Shown: positions 15,858 through 25,019 of the stretch, in pieces
Numbering within the stretch: position 1 is the stretch's first letter
How the letters are laid out: each line of letters opens with the position of its first letter
Notes under the pieces: generated by a model
The model's input: the letters and a program-made list of their open reading frames with translations, nothing else
What the model was told of the DNA's origin: nothing
The model's database searches: none
NCBI RefSeq assembly: GCF_012524075.1
Contig: NZ_JAAZUI010000018.1
Location: 1-64,000 of the forward strand
Direction: 5' to 3'
DNA: 64,000 nucleotides
Origin: Lutibacter sp. B1
GTDB taxonomy: Bacteria > Bacteroidota > Bacteroidia > Flavobacteriales > Flavobacteriaceae
Position numbers and translations under genes: made by a program

Positions 15858-16751
15858 TTTTCTGGGATGAAAAGTATTCACAACTTCTTTTAAAAAGCTT
15901 TTATCTAAGTGCATGTAAATTTCGGTAGTAGTTATGCTTTCATGTCCTAACATTTGCTGTATAGCTCTTAAATCGGCTCCACGCTCTAATAAATGAGTAG
16001 CAAATGAATGTCTAAAAGTATGCGGACTTATTTTCTTTTTGATTCCGGCTTTAATAGCCAAATTTTTTATGATAGTAAAAATCATAAATCTTGTTAAATT
16101 TTTTCCACGTCTATTTAAAAAAACGGTATCCTCAAAGCCCTTTTGTACGTCTATATGAACGCGAATGTTATTAACATATGTTGTAATAAATTGTTGTGTT
16201 TGGTAATTTATAGGTACAAACCTTTGTTTATTTCCTTTTCCAATCACACGAATAAACCCTTCATCAAAAAACAGGTCAGATAACTGTAAATCAATTAATT
16301 CCGAAACTCTTAGTCCGCAACTGTATAATGTTTCTAGAATAGTTCTGTTACGTTCGCCTTGTGGTTCGCTTAAATCAATAGTACTTATCAAAACGTCAAT
16401 TTCATCAACAGAAAGCGTGTCAGGTAATTTTCTTCCAATTTTAGGAGATTCTATTAAATCTGTCGGATTGTCTTTTCTGTATTCTTCAAAAATCAAATAA
16501 TCAAAAAAGTTTCGTAACCCTGAGATTAAACGAGCTTGTGAACGTGCATTAATTTGTTTTGAAGCTGTATAAATAAACTGCTGTATTTCTTCCTGTTTAA
16601 TTTTAATTGGAGAAACACTTATTTCATTTTCCTCTAAATAAGAAATTAGTTTTTTTACATCACGAGAATAACTGTTAATTGAGTTAACAGCCAATCCTTT
16701 TTCTATTTTTAAATAAAACTGATAATCTTGTAAAGCACTGTTCCATTTCAT
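15855..16751 (-). CDS. xerD: Site-specific tyrosine recombinase XerD
   Basis: This 298-residue recombinase has an N-terminal SAM-like core-binding domain (1-100) and a catalytic domain with the full set of residues: Arg148 in CGLRVSEL, Lys172, His244 and Arg247 in HTFRHSFATH, His270 in LGHES and nucleophile Tyr279. Xer recombinases resolve chromosome dimers at dif during division. Length and the single-copy position beside rny/aroQ suggest the chromosomal enzyme rather than an integrase of a mobile element. XerC and XerD cannot be separated with certainty by eye. Confidence 0.85.
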   Translation of the reverse strand: MKWNSALQDYQFYLKIEKGLAVNSINSYSRDVKKLISYLEENEISVSPIKIKQEEIQQFIYTASKQINARSQARLISGLRNFFDYLIFEEYRKDNPTDLIESPKIGRKLPDTLSVDEIDVLISTIDLSEPQGERNRTILETLYSCGLRVSELIDLQLSDLFFDEGFIRVIGKGNKQRFVPINYQTQQFITTYVNNIRVHIDVQKGFEDTVFLNRRGKNLTRFMIFTIIKNLAIKAGIKKKISPHTFRHSFATHLLERGADLRAIQQMLGHESITTTEIYMHLDKSFLKEVVNTFHPRK

Positions 16752-16791
16752 AAAGTAAAAATAAATATATTTACACTTAAATAATATAGAA

Positions 16792-17205
16792 ATGAAAATA
16801 ATTATAATAAACGGCCCAAACCTTAATTTACTGGGTAAAAGAGAACCTACTATTTATGGAGATTTATCTTTTGATAATTTTTTTAAAGAATTAAAGAAGA
16901 AATATGCTGATGTAGAATTGAGTTATTTTCAAAGTAATATTGAAGGCGAAATTATTGATAAAATACACGAAGTAGGCTTTAATTTTGATGGAATTATTTT
17001 AAATGCAGGCGCTTACACACACACATCAATAGCCATTGGCGATGCAATTAAAGGCATAGAAACTCCTGTGGTTGAAGTACATATTTCCAACGTACATTCT
17101 CGCGAAGATTTTCGCCATATTTCCTATATAGCTCCAAATGCAAAAGGTGTAATTGCCGGTTTCGGTTTACAAAGTTACGAGTTGGCTTTAGAAAGTTTTC
17201 TTTAG
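16792..17205 (+). CDS. aroQ: 3-dehydroquinate dehydratase, type II
   Basis: This 137-residue enzyme carries out the third step of the shikimate pathway. The family signature IINGPNLNLLGKREPTIYG lies at 5-23 with Arg17 and Tyr22 of the active site, NAGAYTHTS follows at 71-79, and the catalytic His is in VEVHISN (His97). Length is normal for the dodecameric type II enzyme. It is transcribed divergently from xerD with only 40 bases between starts. A dispersed repeat begins at its stop codon. Confidence 0.95.
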   Translation: MKIIIINGPNLNLLGKREPTIYGDLSFDNFFKELKKKYADVELSYFQSNIEGEIIDKIHEVGFNFDGIILNAGAYTHTSIAIGDAIKGIETPVVEVHISNVHSREDFRHISYIAPNAKGVIAGFGLQSYELALESFL

Positions 17206-17297
17206 GGCGTTACCCTTTCGGGTCGGGCTTTACGCACTCGCTTTTTTGTTTTTACTAACAAAAAGAGCTCAAACAAAGCTTCAATCCCTAACGCAAA
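17205..17297 (+). repeat. Dispersed about 90-bp intergenic repeat, copy 2 (inverted)
   Basis: This is the inverse complement of 6326-6410, sharing for example CTTTACGCACTCGCTTTTTTG and GCTTCAATCCCTAACGCAAA-type strings. It preserves the short hairpin CCCTTTCGGG at 17211-17220, which is eroded in copy 1. It starts at the aroQ stop codon and fills most of the gap to the next convergent gene. Confidence 0.8.
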
Positions 17298-17359
17298 ATT
17301 TAGATATTAAGTCAAGTATTTATTTTTAGGTAGTTTTTAAACATTGGTTGAATCAAAAC

Positions 17360-18124
17360 CTAAAATTTTTCAAAAACACCCAAACCAAACAAAGCAAAAT
17401 CGTATTTAACAGGGTCATTTTTATCCATTTTACGTAAATTTTTATCCAATTCCGTCAAAGCCTTCGCATCATTTTGCTTTCGGGTAAGTAAGCCTAATTT
17501 ACGAGCAACATTACCTGAATGTACATCCAACGGACACGAAAGTTGGGCAGGAGAGAGGTTATTCCAAATACCAAAGTCAACTCCGGTAGTATCATTTCTA
17601 ACCATCCAACGTAAAAACATGTTAATACGCTTAGCAGCCGAACCTTTTAATGGATCAGATACGTGTTTTTTAGTACGTTCCAAATGAGGAATTTCAAAAA
17701 ATAATTGTTTAAAGGCTGTTATTGCAGGTTGTGTAGAATTTGAAATGGCATTTTTTGAAAATACACTTTCTAACCCATTATAATTTTTATAAATATGTTG
17801 TAAAGCTGTTATAAAATATTTAAAATCAGCAGTATTAAAAGTTCGGTGTACAAAATGTTCAATGTTGTCTAAATGATAAGATTTGTGGTTTAGAACAAAA
17901 TCGTAAGGAGAATTCCCTAACAAATCCATCATTTTTTTTGCATTATTGATAATCATTTTTCGGTTTCCCCAAGCAATAGTTGAAGTTAGAAATGCTGCAA
18001 TTTCAATATCTTCTTTTAAACTGAATTGATGCGGAATTTGAATAGGATCACTTTCAATAAACTTTGGGTTGTTGTATTGAATTACTTTTTCATCTAAAAA
18101 TTCTTTGAGTTCTGTTTTATTCAA
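17360..18124 (-). CDS. TIGR02757/DUF2400 family protein
   Basis: This 254-residue cytoplasmic protein contains the family hallmarks AAFLTSTIAWGNRKMI (near 43-58), GSAAKRINMFLRWMVR and LDVHSGNVARKLGLL (near 195-215). It is all-alpha, and the Trp/Arg/His positions suggest a helix-hairpin-helix DNA-glycosylase-like fold. The biochemical function is not established. It overlaps miaA by 8 bases, so the channel gene, miaA and this gene form one translationally coupled operon. Confidence 0.8.
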   Translation of the reverse strand: MNKTELKEFLDEKVIQYNNPKFIESDPIQIPHQFSLKEDIEIAAFLTSTIAWGNRKMIINNAKKMMDLLGNSPYDFVLNHKSYHLDNIEHFVHRTFNTADFKYFITALQHIYKNYNGLESVFSKNAISNSTQPAITAFKQLFFEIPHLERTKKHVSDPLKGSAAKRINMFLRWMVRNDTTGVDFGIWNNLSPAQLSCPLDVHSGNVARKLGLLTRKQNDAKALTELDKNLRKMDKNDPVKYDFALFGLGVFEKF

Positions 18125-19028
18125 AATGGATCAGGCTTTCAATTTTCTTAATAATTTTTGAAGTATCATCTTCAAAATCAAACCAATGTATTTCAGTATC
18201 TTTTTTATTCCAGGTCACCTGTCTTTTGGCAAAACGGCGTGTATTTTTTTTAATTTCGTTAATAGCAAAATCCAAACTGTATTTGCCTTCAAAATAATTG
18301 AAAAGTTCGCGATAACCAACAGTTTGTAAGGCGTTTAGCTGTTTGTGTTCATGTAATTTTTTTGCTTCTTCAATTAAGCCATCTTCAATCATTATATCAA
18401 CTCGTTTATTTATGCGGTTGTACATAATTTCTCTATTGGCGTCCAATCCAATTTTAATGGGTTTAAAATTACGTTGAGATTTGTTTTTATTTTTAAAAGA
18501 AGAATAAGGCAAACCGCTTCCTATACAAATTTCTAAGGCTCTAATTAACCGGTGCGGATTTTCAATTTCAATGGTATTGTACGATTCTATATCTAATTGT
18601 TGTAATTGTTTTTGAAGTGCTTCAATACCTTCGTTTTCCAATTTTTCAGTTAAGTTTTTTCTTGTCTCCGGTAAAACATCAGGAAAATAATCTAATCCTT
18701 CTAATACAGCATTGGCGTATAATCCGCTTCCGCCAACCATTATAACTACATTATTTTTTAGAAATAATTCGTCTAATTTATTTAAAGCATCTTTTTCAAA
18801 TTGTCCAACACTATACTCATCAAAAATTGAAAGGTTTTGTATAAAATGATGCGGTGCTGCAGCTAGTTCTTCTGAAGTTGGAACAGCAGTGCCAATTTTC
18901 ATTTCTTTATAAAACTGACGTGAGTCGCATGAAATTATTTCAGTATTAAAATGTTGAGCTAATTTTATACTTAATGCAGTTTTACCAATTGCAGTGGCAC
19001 CAATAACGGTTATTAAATAATTATTCAT
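18117..19028 (-). CDS. miaA: tRNA dimethylallyltransferase
   Basis: MiaA adds the isopentenyl group to A37 of tRNAs that read codons starting with U. The 303-residue protein has the P-loop GATAIGKT at 10-17, ISCDSRQFYKEMKIGTA near 32-48, and the conserved VGGSGLYANAVLEG near 97-110. The C-terminal region includes TVGYRELFNYFEGKY and ends with the RFAKRQVTWNKK block. The gene overlaps both neighbours by 8 bases. Confidence 0.93.
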   Translation of the reverse strand: MNNYLITVIGATAIGKTALSIKLAQHFNTEIISCDSRQFYKEMKIGTAVPTSEELAAAPHHFIQNLSIFDEYSVGQFEKDALNKLDELFLKNNVVIMVGGSGLYANAVLEGLDYFPDVLPETRKNLTEKLENEGIEALQKQLQQLDIESYNTIEIENPHRLIRALEICIGSGLPYSSFKNKNKSQRNFKPIKIGLDANREIMYNRINKRVDIMIEDGLIEEAKKLHEHKQLNALQTVGYRELFNYFEGKYSLDFAINEIKKNTRRFAKRQVTWNKKDTEIHWFDFEDDTSKIIKKIESLIHFE

Positions 19029-19845
19029 GGTTTAATTTTTCTCCACATTGATGGCAAAAATCGGCATTATCTAAATGTTTTGAACACGAACAGTTTGGGC
19101 AAGACTGTGTATTTGTAGGTATTTTAGCATCTTGTCGTGTCATTTCAGAAGTTACAATTCCTGTTGGCACAGCAATAATTCCGTACCCTAAAATCATTAC
19201 AATACTTGCAATAAATTGACCTAATGGTGTGTGAGGCGACATATCACCATACCCAACGGTTGTTAAAGTTACTATTGCCCAATACATGCTGTGAGGAATA
19301 CTTGTAAAACCATTTTTTGGACCTTCTACAAGATACATTACAGTCCCTAAAATTATAGTTAATACAATAACGCTGAATAAAAAAACAGAAATTTTTATTC
19401 TACTGGCTTTTAAAGCAGAAAGTAGCTTAGTTGAGGCTCCTAAATAGCGTGCCAATTTTAAAATTCTAAAAACCCTTAATAATCTTAGTGCTCGTAAAGC
19501 TATTAATGCATGTGTCCCAACAAAAAATACTGATAAATATTTTGGAATAGTTGCTAAAAAGTCAATAATTCCATAAAAACTGAATATATACGATGTTGGT
19601 TTATTTATTGAAATTATACGGGCTATATATTCAACAGTAAACAATATTGTAATTATCCATTCAGCAATATTTAAAAAGTTATGAAATTTACTGTCAATGC
19701 TTTCAACACTTTCAAGCATTACAAATATAATACTTAATAATATGGTGAATATCAGTATTATATCAAACCATTTTCCTTCAGGAGTATCTGCTTCATAAAT
19801 AATCTCATGTAACCTTTCTTTCCAGTTTTTTTTGTTTTCTTTCAA
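19021..19845 (-). CDS. Voltage-gated potassium-channel-like protein with C-terminal zinc ribbon
   Basis: The protein has 274 residues. Six membrane segments are seen: S1 about 26-45, S2 59-78, S3 88-108, S4 116-134 with Arg every third residue (RALRLLRVFRILKLAR), S5 151-172 and S6 208-232. The pore loop holds the K+ filter TVGYGD at 196-201. After a short linker a cytoplasmic CxxC...CxxC zinc ribbon spans 249-267 (Cys249, 252, 264, 267). A zinc ribbon at the end of a bacterial Kv-type channel is unusual but, I believe, recurrent in Bacteroidota. The gene heads the operon with miaA. Confidence 0.85.
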   Translation of the reverse strand: MKENKKNWKERLHEIIYEADTPEGKWFDIILIFTILLSIIFVMLESVESIDSKFHNFLNIAEWIITILFTVEYIARIISINKPTSYIFSFYGIIDFLATIPKYLSVFFVGTHALIALRALRLLRVFRILKLARYLGASTKLLSALKASRIKISVFLFSVIVLTIILGTVMYLVEGPKNGFTSIPHSMYWAIVTLTTVGYGDMSPHTPLGQFIASIVMILGYGIIAVPTGIVTSEMTRQDAKIPTNTQSCPNCSCSKHLDNADFCHQCGEKLNHE

Positions 19846-19901
19846 AATTTGATAACTAAATAATATTACTAAAATAAATGTTTTATTTTAATTAGAAACA
19901 C

Positions 19902-21863
19902 TTACTTTTTTTTAAGTAGAATTGGCGTTTTTTGTTTGATAATTACTTGATTAAATAATTCTTTTAAAGTTTGATATTGAAAATCGTAAAAAAGAGGTTT
20001 GTTTATATTTAAACTGCTTATTAACTGAATTTTAGAATTATTTTCTTGTTTTGTCAAAAGATTAAAATTTCCATCTTCTTCTTTTTCTAATTTTACTTTT
20101 ATAGATTCTGGGATTGATTCAATTGAATAGTTATCAGGAATTTCTATATGAAAAAGAACAAATGATTTTCTAGGATATCCAAAATCAACGGGGTACGATC
20201 TTTCTTCTTGTTTAAAAGGGTTGATTTTATATCTTTCATCAAAAAAGGGATTTAAATAAATGGTGTTGTTATTATTTATATCTTCCATTGAGATTTCAAA
20301 CACTTCTATTAAAGGTTTTTCAATATCCAATTTATTTTCTAGGGAATAATCTATTACTTCCAAATTATTGAAATTGCTTTCAAAATCTGAGATTATTTCA
20401 TCATTCTTTTTATTCAAAATAGATTTTCTTCTGTTAATAGCATCATAACCTTTATAAAGTTTACGTAATTTACCCGATATGCTACCATTTTCGTCAAGTT
20501 TTAAATCTACAGTTAATTTTGATTGTGAGCTGTTATTTGGTGTAATATCTAACCAATAACTATCATTTTTAAAATCAAAAACTCTACCGTAGCTATTAAG
20601 GCATTTAAAAGGCACTATACTAAACGGAGTTTCTTTGTCGGTTGCATCAAGTAAATAAAAAGTATTATCAATATTAACTTTAGCTATTATATAATTGAAA
20701 TCTGATATTACAGGATGAATTTTTGTAGGAAATCCATTATCTCTAGTAGAAATTAGCATTAGTTCTGTATTTAATCCAGAAGCATTTAATGCATTAATTA
20801 AGGCAATATTTATTTCTCCAACGTTACCTGATTTATTTTTATAAGCGTCAACTACATCTATATTTTTAAATATATTATACTTACCATTCCATGCAAAATT
20901 ATTTTGAATGAAATAATAAACAGCTTTTGCTTTATCCAAATCTGATGTAATTGATTTAATATCATTTGGCAACTGTTTTTTAAAAAAGTTAGTTTTTTTA
21001 AATTGACCTCCAACATTTTTATTTTCTTTAAATTCTTTGTCAACTGCTTCCCAAGTAGTAGTATATTTTTCAATAGAACCATCAAATTGTTTCATCTCCG
21101 AAAGTTCAAATTTCATTTTTGAAATAAAATTATCCTTACTTGTCATGTATTCTTCATCATTTTTAAAAGCAGGGATGTTTTTCATTCCATAACTTACATT
21201 TTCACAATCGGCATAACCTATACCAGGTACTTCAAAACATTTCTTTGTAATTGATGAAGAATTTTTTGTTAGTTTTAAATAGCCATTTAAAGATCTGTTA
21301 TAAAAGTAGTTACCAGGAATTAGGGCCTTATAATTACTTACTAGTTTTGGTATTTCAGATTGAAATTCCCATCCTGTTAAATTAAATTTAAAAGGAGTTT
21401 CTAAAGTGTATTCAACTTCTATAATACTGCCCTCATTTATATTAGGCATTGTAAATTTTGTTTCACGCCAGTTTTCAGTAACCCTTTCCTCAAAAATATC
21501 CGATTTTTTTAAAAATGTTTTATTCAAATTATTATGAGTTACTGCTTTAATACCAATTATATTTTCTTTATTCTCTTTATTATTATAAAGTGGTATTCTA
21601 AATGTTGCATATTCAAAACCTTCTGAGTTAAAAATTTTAATTTTTTTATAAAATTTTGTATATATATAAATTCTTCTGTTTTTTAATTCGAAAAATGAAT
21701 TTCCAGATTCAAATAAAACTAATGCATTTGCAGTAGTGTCTAACTCATATCTTTTTAAATTAAGTTCTTCTTGTGAAATTTCACCAAAAGTATAATTGGT
21801 TTTATTTTGGGAATAACTATTTAAAACCAATAATAAAATGAGTAGGGTTGCAATTTTTTTCAT
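19902..21863 (-). CDS. Exported DUF3857/transglutaminase-like protein
   Basis: This 653-residue protein has a signal peptide (1-18, ending NSYSQ). A DUF3857 beta-rich region covers about 50-200 (pattern INEGSIIEVEYTLETPF near 152), and a transglutaminase-like core covers about 280-400 (KAVYYFIQNNFAWNG, then GEINIALINALNASGL where the usual nucleophilic Cys position is occupied by Glu-Ile-Asn-Ile). A further beta domain follows (410-653). The missing Cys suggests a non-enzymatic family member. It lies 15 bases downstream of the nuclease gene on the same strand, and no specific function is known. Confidence 0.75.
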   Translation of the reverse strand: MKKIATLLILLLVLNSYSQNKTNYTFGEISQEELNLKRYELDTTANALVLFESGNSFFELKNRRIYIYTKFYKKIKIFNSEGFEYATFRIPLYNNKENKENIIGIKAVTHNNLNKTFLKKSDIFEERVTENWRETKFTMPNINEGSIIEVEYTLETPFKFNLTGWEFQSEIPKLVSNYKALIPGNYFYNRSLNGYLKLTKNSSSITKKCFEVPGIGYADCENVSYGMKNIPAFKNDEEYMTSKDNFISKMKFELSEMKQFDGSIEKYTTTWEAVDKEFKENKNVGGQFKKTNFFKKQLPNDIKSITSDLDKAKAVYYFIQNNFAWNGKYNIFKNIDVVDAYKNKSGNVGEINIALINALNASGLNTELMLISTRDNGFPTKIHPVISDFNYIIAKVNIDNTFYLLDATDKETPFSIVPFKCLNSYGRVFDFKNDSYWLDITPNNSSQSKLTVDLKLDENGSISGKLRKLYKGYDAINRRKSILNKKNDEIISDFESNFNNLEVIDYSLENKLDIEKPLIEVFEISMEDINNNNTIYLNPFFDERYKINPFKQEERSYPVDFGYPRKSFVLFHIEIPDNYSIESIPESIKVKLEKEEDGNFNLLTKQENNSKIQLISSLNINKPLFYDFQYQTLKELFNQVIIKQKTPILLKKK

Positions 21864-21878
21864 TAAGCAATTATTTTT

Positions 21879-22958
21879 TTAAAAACGAATTAATTTTTCT
21901 ATATTATTTTTTTGTAAGTAATTTTTAATAATATATCTGTTATGTATTGAGTTTTCCATAGGAGAGATCAGATTTCGCAATACATCAATATTAGTTATTT
22001 GATAGCTTAAATCGGTAAAACAAAAACCCTTAAACTCATTATTTTCAATTAGAACAACCGATTTTTCACTACTGTGCCTCCCTTTATCAATTATCAATAA
22101 ATTTTCGTTATTGAGTTTTGAAACCGAGATTTTAGGCTTCTTTATATAATTGTAAATTGGTTTGTTTATTTTAACTTCTTCAACATATTTTAAATTTGCA
22201 ATCAGTTCATTACCGGTTTCTTCATAACTAACTGAAACAACTTTATCTTGTATTATTTTAGCATTTTTTGATGTACGTAAAAACAATTGATTTACAGCTT
22301 TTTTTATGTTTTTACCTTTTCCTATATATAGGATATTACTTGTACAATTATGCACATAAAACAAACCTGTTTTTGAAGGTAGTTCATCTAAAATAGAGAG
22401 TAGTTTAGGAGCTAAATTTCGTGGGTTTTCAGTTTTAACAGCATTTTTAACTATTGTTTTTGTAGTATCTTTATTTAACAATAATTTAAATAGTTGAACT
22501 GTTGCAATAGCATCGCCTTCAGCTCTGTGACGACTCGAAACAGGAATTCCTAAAGACCTGCATAATCTACCTAATTTATAAGAAGGTAAATCAGGAATTA
22601 GTTTTTTACTTAATTCAACGGTACAGAGTGTTTTTCGTTCAAAATCATAACCTAATCGTCTAAATTCAGTGGCTAAAATTCTACTGTCAAAATTGGCATT
22701 ATGTGCAACTATAACACAATCTGTTGTAATTTCAATAATACGTTTAGCAACTTCAAAAAACTTTGGGGCATTTTTTAACATTCCGTTGTTTATTCCGGTT
22801 AAGTTTACTACAAACGGTTGTATTTCTCGTTCCGGATTTATTAAGCTAACAAATTGATCAACAATATCGTGTCCATCAAATTTATAGATTGCTATTTCGG
22901 TAATACCTTCTTCATTGTATTTACCTCCTGTGGTTTCTATGTCTAATATTGCGTACAA
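21879..22958 (-). CDS. DnaQ-type 3'-5' exonuclease fused to a GIY-YIG nuclease domain
   Basis: I choose a TTG start at 22958-22956, one base after the yggS stop codon. This gives 359 residues beginning YAILDIETTGG, the natural start of the exonuclease fold, while the upstream ATG at 23045 would overlap yggS by 86 bases. The DEDDh residues are Asp6 and Glu8, the Asp in NANFDSRILATEF (near 85), and His/Asp in RHRAEGDA (near 145-151). Residues about 205-285 form a GIY-YIG domain (GLFYVHN...ILYIGKGKNIKKA, later NELIANLKYVEEVKINKPIYN), with Lys instead of the usual catalytic Arg after the YIG strand. The architecture resembles epsilon-like/Cho-type repair proteins. The role is probably DNA repair or proofreading. 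Confidence 0.8.
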   Translation of the reverse strand: MYAILDIETTGGKYNEEGITEIAIYKFDGHDIVDQFVSLINPEREIQPFVVNLTGINNGMLKNAPKFFEVAKRIIEITTDCVIVAHNANFDSRILATEFRRLGYDFERKTLCTVELSKKLIPDLPSYKLGRLCRSLGIPVSSRHRAEGDAIATVQLFKLLLNKDTTKTIVKNAVKTENPRNLAPKLLSILDELPSKTGLFYVHNCTSNILYIGKGKNIKKAVNQLFLRTSKNAKIIQDKVVSVSYEETGNELIANLKYVEEVKINKPIYNYIKKPKISVSKLNNENLLIIDKGRHSSEKSVVLIENNEFKGFCFTDLSYQITNIDVLRNLISPMENSIHNRYIIKNYLQKNNIEKLIRF

Positions 22959-22959
22959 A

Positions 22960-23628
22960 TTAATTATAGTTTCTTTCTCCAAAAATAGCACTTCCAACTC
23001 TAACCATATTGCTACCTTCTTCAATAGCAATTTGATAATCTCCACTCATTCCCATAGATAATTTAGTAGGTGTGAAATTAAACGATTTATATTTTTTTAA
23101 TGAGTTAAAAATGTTTTTTAGTGTTTTAAATTCGTTTTTAATAATATTTAGGTCATCAGTAAAACTTGCCATTCCCATGAATCCTAATATATGGATATTT
23201 TTTAAACTTTTTAATTCTTCTGAAGTTATAAAATTTTCAGCTTCTAAGGCAGATAATCCAAATTTTGTTTCTTCACGGGCAATTTTAATTTGAAGTAAAC
23301 AGTTTATAATTCTTTTATGTTTTATGGCTTGTTTGTTAATTTCTTTTAATGTTTTAAAACTATCTACACCATGTATTAAATGTACAAAATGTGCCATATA
23401 CTTTACCTTATTACTTTGTAAATGGCCAATCATATGCCACTCAATGTCTTTAGGCAAATCTTCATATTTTTGAACCATTTCCTGAATTTTATTTTCACCA
23501 AAAGCTCTTTGTCCGGCATTATAGGCTTCTAAAATATCAGAAACTGGTTTTGTTTTAGATACCGCAATTAATGTAACGTTTGCGGGAATTGTGTTTTTTA
23601 TTTTTTGTAGACTTTCTGCTATACTCAT
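22960..23628 (-). CDS. yggS: PLP homeostasis protein (YggS/PLPBP family)
   Basis: From the ATG at 23628 the protein has 222 residues; the longer frame from 23652 adds a non-conserved extension. The fold is the alanine-racemase-like single barrel that binds pyridoxal phosphate, with Lys25 in LIAVSKTKP, WHMIGHLQSNKVKY near 75-88, and SMGMSGDYQIAIEEGSNMVR near the end. The family buffers PLP and affects amino-acid metabolism rather than catalysing a known reaction. It is followed after one base by the nuclease gene and preceded by the DUF1015 gene on the same strand. Confidence 0.9.
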   Translation of the reverse strand: MSIAESLQKIKNTIPANVTLIAVSKTKPVSDILEAYNAGQRAFGENKIQEMVQKYEDLPKDIEWHMIGHLQSNKVKYMAHFVHLIHGVDSFKTLKEINKQAIKHKRIINCLLQIKIAREETKFGLSALEAENFITSEELKSLKNIHILGFMGMASFTDDLNIIKNEFKTLKNIFNSLKKYKSFNFTPTKLSMGMSGDYQIAIEEGSNMVRVGSAIFGERNYN

Positions 23629-23669
23629 TATAATTGTTAAAATAAAGTACAAATGTAATTGAAATATAA

Positions 23670-24911
23670 TTAATCATTTATTTCAAATATGGTTAATCCA
23701 CTTCTTAATTTAGGTTCAATATAAGTGCTTTTTGGAGGCATTTTTAAATTTTCATTTACTACGGCCTTTAATTGTTCTACTGTTATAGGAAACATTCCAA
23801 AACCAACTTTGTAATTTTCAGAATCTACAATTTTTTTTAATTGTTTTTTGTTGTAAACTGCAGGAATACATTTAATTCGGGAATCGGTTTTTAAATTTTT
23901 AATTCCTAAAATAGGTTTTAATATAGTTTTATATATAATATGTGTATCTAAATCTGAAAGTGCGTTGTTTATTTTATAGTTTGTATTTTTTAAATATAGA
24001 GAATAATAATCTCCGTCTAAATACATATTAAAATGATGCTTTTTTGTTGGTTTATAAAATTTTTGACCTCTATTTTTTACTGTATAAAATTCACTTAGTT
24101 TATCTAAAAAATCTTCTTTAGTTAATCCATTTAAATCTTTTATAAATCGGTTAAATTCAGAAATTTTCAAGTTAGAATCTGAAATCAAATAGCTCATAAA
24201 ATAATTATAACCTTCATTTCCGGTATGATTTTTATTGAGTTTCTTGTACTTTTTTGCTAAATAGTTTGAAGATGCTGTTCTGTGATGCCCATCAGCAATA
24301 TAAAGAGCGTTCATTTTAGAAAATTCTTTTTCGATAAGTTCAATATCAATATCATTATCAATAATCCAGAGTTTATGCAATCTTTTTGTATGTGTTGAAA
24401 ACTCGTATTCTGAACGCTTTTTGGAATACTTTTTATAAATAGTATTTAAAATTGTATTTTCAGGATACGTGAGTAGTACCGGCTCTGCATTAAATCTTGT
24501 AATGCCTAAATAATTTCCAAACAATTCCTCACGTTTTTTTAAAGTATCCTCGTGTTTTTTTATTATGTTATTTTGATAATCGTTAACGTGTGCTATAGCA
24601 ATTATTCCCCAAAAAACATCATTTTCGAAAGATTTTTGATGTAGGTAATAACAAGGTTTTTTATCTTTTGTATAAATATTGGCATATTTAAAATCTTCAT
24701 AGGTTTTATAAACCATTTTGAAGCGTTCTTTTCCAGTAATTCTTTGATGTAAATTGTAACCGGGTTCAATTATATGTAAAAACGAAAAAGGGTTGTATTT
24801 TAATTGAGTTTTAAGCTCTTTTTTTGAATATTCATCATAAGATCTTGATGTTGCTAATGCAGCTTTATCTCTTGTAGGCCTTATTGCTTTGAATGGTTTG
24901 ATTATAGCCAT
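23670..24911 (-). CDS. DUF1015 family protein
   Basis: The 413-residue protein starts with IIKPFKAIRPTRDKA and has the family motif YIADGHHRTASSNYLAKKY near residue 205, plus FGMFPITVEQLKAVV and PPKSTYIEPKLRSG near the C-terminus. These match the HDGHHR-type conserved block of DUF1015 (SpoT-like unknown) proteins. In Bacteroidota this gene often lies beside serA and serC, as here, which suggests a role near serine metabolism. Its biochemical function is unknown. A terminator for serA separates the two (24970-24996). Confidence 0.85.
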   Translation of the reverse strand: MAIIKPFKAIRPTRDKAALATSRSYDEYSKKELKTQLKYNPFSFLHIIEPGYNLHQRITGKERFKMVYKTYEDFKYANIYTKDKKPCYYLHQKSFENDVFWGIIAIAHVNDYQNNIIKKHEDTLKKREELFGNYLGITRFNAEPVLLTYPENTILNTIYKKYSKKRSEYEFSTHTKRLHKLWIIDNDIDIELIEKEFSKMNALYIADGHHRTASSNYLAKKYKKLNKNHTGNEGYNYFMSYLISDSNLKISEFNRFIKDLNGLTKEDFLDKLSEFYTVKNRGQKFYKPTKKHHFNMYLDGDYYSLYLKNTNYKINNALSDLDTHIIYKTILKPILGIKNLKTDSRIKCIPAVYNKKQLKKIVDSENYKVGFGMFPITVEQLKAVVNENLKMPPKSTYIEPKLRSGLTIFEIND

Positions 24912-24969
24912 AATTTAGTTTAAATAATAAGCTAAATCAAAGTTACAATTTTTAGAAGTTTTAAACTAA

Positions 24970-24996
24970 AAAAGGCTGTTAAAACAACAGCCTTTT
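24970..24996 (-). terminator. Terminator of the serC-serA operon
   Basis: On the minus strand AAGGCTGTT pairs with AACAGCCTT and is followed by a T run, directly after the serA stop codon at 25020. Confidence 0.85.
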
Positions 24997-25019
24997 AAGG
25001 ATTTATTTTATTGTGAAAA

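Noticed and set aside
15855-16751. Tyrosine recombinase might mark an integrated element.
   Set aside because: Size, complete Xer motif set and housekeeping neighbours on both sides fit chromosomal XerD. No attachment-site repeats or cargo genes are seen.
22959-23045. Longer ATG start for the exonuclease/GIY-YIG protein.
   Set aside because: It overlaps yggS by 86 bases and adds 29 residues (rich in Leu, Glu and Lys) before the conserved start of the exonuclease fold.
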